Position numbers and translations under genes: made by a program. From positions 1-7,958 of the forward strand of contig DAOVJH010000054.1 in the NCBI GenBank assembly GCA_030673345.1: a DNA stretch of 7,958 bases. The letters are read 5' to 3'. The notes below the pieces were generated by a model, which was not told the origin of the DNA, searched no databases, and saw nothing but the letters and a program-made list of their open reading frames with translations. Origin of the DNA: Pseudomonadota bacterium (GTDB lineage: Bacteria > Pseudomonadota > Gammaproteobacteria > SZUA-229). This document shows positions 6,879-7,958 of the stretch, piece by piece. Each line of letters opens with the position of its first letter. Positions within the stretch are counted from its first letter, which is position 1.

Positions 6879-7958
6879 TTAGTAAACGCCGTTCGCTTTA
6901 AAGTCTTCCAAAGCAGACCTCATCGCAGCAGCGATATCATCATTGAAATCACCAGACTCATTGATCTGTGCGATGAGGTCAGCCTGATTACTCTTCATGT
7001 GTGCGAGCATCGCCGCTTCATAAGCAACCACTTTCTTAACATCAGCATCGTTTAAGAAACCTTCGTTAGCCGCATACAATGAGAATGCCATTTCTGCAAT
7101 AGACAGTGGCGAGTACTGCGCCTGTTTCATTAATTCAGTAACACGCTCACCCAGCTCTAACTGTGCACGGGTTGCCTCATCAAGATCAGAGGCAAACTGT
7201 GCGAAAGCTGCAAGCTCACGATACTGCGCCAGTGCTAAACGAATACCACCGCCAAGTTTCTTAATAATGGTTGTCTGAGCAGCACCACCAACGCGTGATA
7301 CAGAGAGGCCCGCGTTGATCGCAGGACGAATACCGGCGTTAAACAGGTCCGACTCAAGGAAGATCTGGCCATCAGTAATCGAAATTACGTTGGTTGGTAC
7401 GAATGCAGATACGTCACCGTCCTGTGTTTCGATGATAGGTAAAGCAGTTAACGAACCTGTCTTGCCTTTCACTTCACCGTTAGTGAACGCTTCTACATAT
7501 TCAGCATTTACACGTGACGCACGCTCTAATAAACGTGAGTGTAAATAGAATACGTCACCCGGGTACGCTTCACGGCCTGGTGGACGACGTAACAATAAAG
7601 ATACCTGACGATACGCCCAGGCCTGTTTGGTTAAATCATCATAAATGATCAATGCGTCCTGACCGCGGTCACGGAAATACTCGCCCATAGTACAGCCAGA
7701 ATAAGGCGCGAAGTACTGCATCGCTGCTGATTCAGATGCGTTAGCGGCAACGATGGTGGTGTGCTCCATCGCGCCATGCTCTTCCAGTTTACGAACGATG
7801 TTCGCAACAGTTGAAGCTTTTTGACCAATAGCTACATAGATACATTTAACGCCGGTACCTGCCTGGTTGATGATGGCATCAATCGCTACCGCTGTTTTAC
7901 CTGTCTGGCGGTCTCCGATGATCAGCTCACGCTGGCCACGACCAATAGGCACCATGGC
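6879..7958 (-). CDS. atpA: ATP synthase F1 alpha subunit, C-terminal part (start outside window)
   Basis: Alpha alternates with beta in the F1 head, holds non-catalytic nucleotide sites and contributes an arginine to the catalytic sites. The window holds 360 codons including the stop, ending at 6879. By alignment from memory to E. coli (513 residues) about 155 N-terminal residues lie beyond the right edge. The ATG at 7955 is internal (Met in [11 protein letters not shown]), not the start. Numbering from that Met, Walker A is GDRQTGKT (14-21) and Walker B is ALIIYDD (101-107). [21 protein letters not shown] (121-141) is also diagnostic. The arginine finger in SVSRVGG is Arg221, which corresponds to E. 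coli Arg376. The tail, DFKANGVY, is typical of the length and position of the family's end. The reading frame is intact. Upstream genes (atpH, atpF and so on) should continue beyond the window. Confidence 0.98.
   Translation of the reverse strand, partial: AMVPIGRGQRELIIGDRQTGKTAVAIDAIINQAGTGVKCIYVAIGQKASTVANIVRKLEEHGAMEHTTIVAANASESAAMQYFAPYSGCTMGEYFRDRGQDALIIYDDLTKQAWAYRQVSLLLRRPPGREAYPGDVFYLHSRLLERASRVNAEYVEAFTNGEVKGKTGSLTALPIIETQDGDVSAFVPTNVISITDGQIFLESDLFNAGIRPAINAGLSVSRVGGAAQTTIIKKLGGGIRLALAQYRELAAFAQFASDLDEATRAQLELGERVTELMKQAQYSPLSIAEMAFSLYAANEGFLNDADVKKVVAYEAAMLAHMKSNQADLIAQINESGDFNDDIAAAMRSALEDFKANGVY

Noticed and set aside
7953..7955. ATG at the right edge as the start of atpA
   Set aside because: The frame remains open to the window edge, and the Met corresponds to an internal position about 156 of the alpha subunit.

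Overview
The window reads almost entirely on the minus strand and looks like the chromosome of a gammaproteobacterium. The evidence is the order atpA-atpG-atpD-atpC-glmU, which is the arrangement seen in Escherichia coli and its relatives. The ATP synthase subunits also match, from memory, the gammaproteobacterial type (the epsilon subunit starts MAMT; beta carries [10 protein letters not shown]). Base composition is moderate and similar throughout, and I see no insertion sequence, phage gene, CRISPR array, tRNA or rRNA.

Reading in the direction of transcription (from high to low coordinates), the window opens inside atpA (alpha subunit, about the first 155 residues missing). It continues with atpG (gamma), atpD (beta) and atpC (epsilon), the distal part of the F1Fo ATP synthase operon. 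A strong intrinsic terminator at about 3933-3969 closes this operon. glmU follows only 25 bases after the terminator's T-run. GlmU is the bifunctional enzyme that makes UDP-N-acetylglucosamine, the precursor of peptidoglycan and lipopolysaccharide. glmS, which follows glmU in E. coli, is not here.

Below glmU the conserved order ends. At 1599-2408 lies a gene for a probable secreted or periplasmic protein with two Sel1-like repeats and a long charged coiled-coil tail. It has its own well-formed sigma70-type promoter and its own intrinsic terminator, so it is probably a single-gene unit. The left end (1-1307) is one uninterrupted minus-strand reading frame of 435 codons that runs off the window. 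I recognise its conserved blocks as the N-terminal third of the large pyrophosphate-dependent phosphoenolpyruvate carboxykinase (PPi-PEPCK) family, which interconverts oxaloacetate plus PPi with PEP, CO2 and phosphate.

Most of the window is ordinary housekeeping sequence. The points worth a second look are the PPi-PEPCK-like gene and its start, the uncharacterised Sel1/coiled-coil protein, the repeat structure around that gene's promoter, and the question of how glmU is transcribed just behind a strong terminator. I do not see a new multi-gene system.
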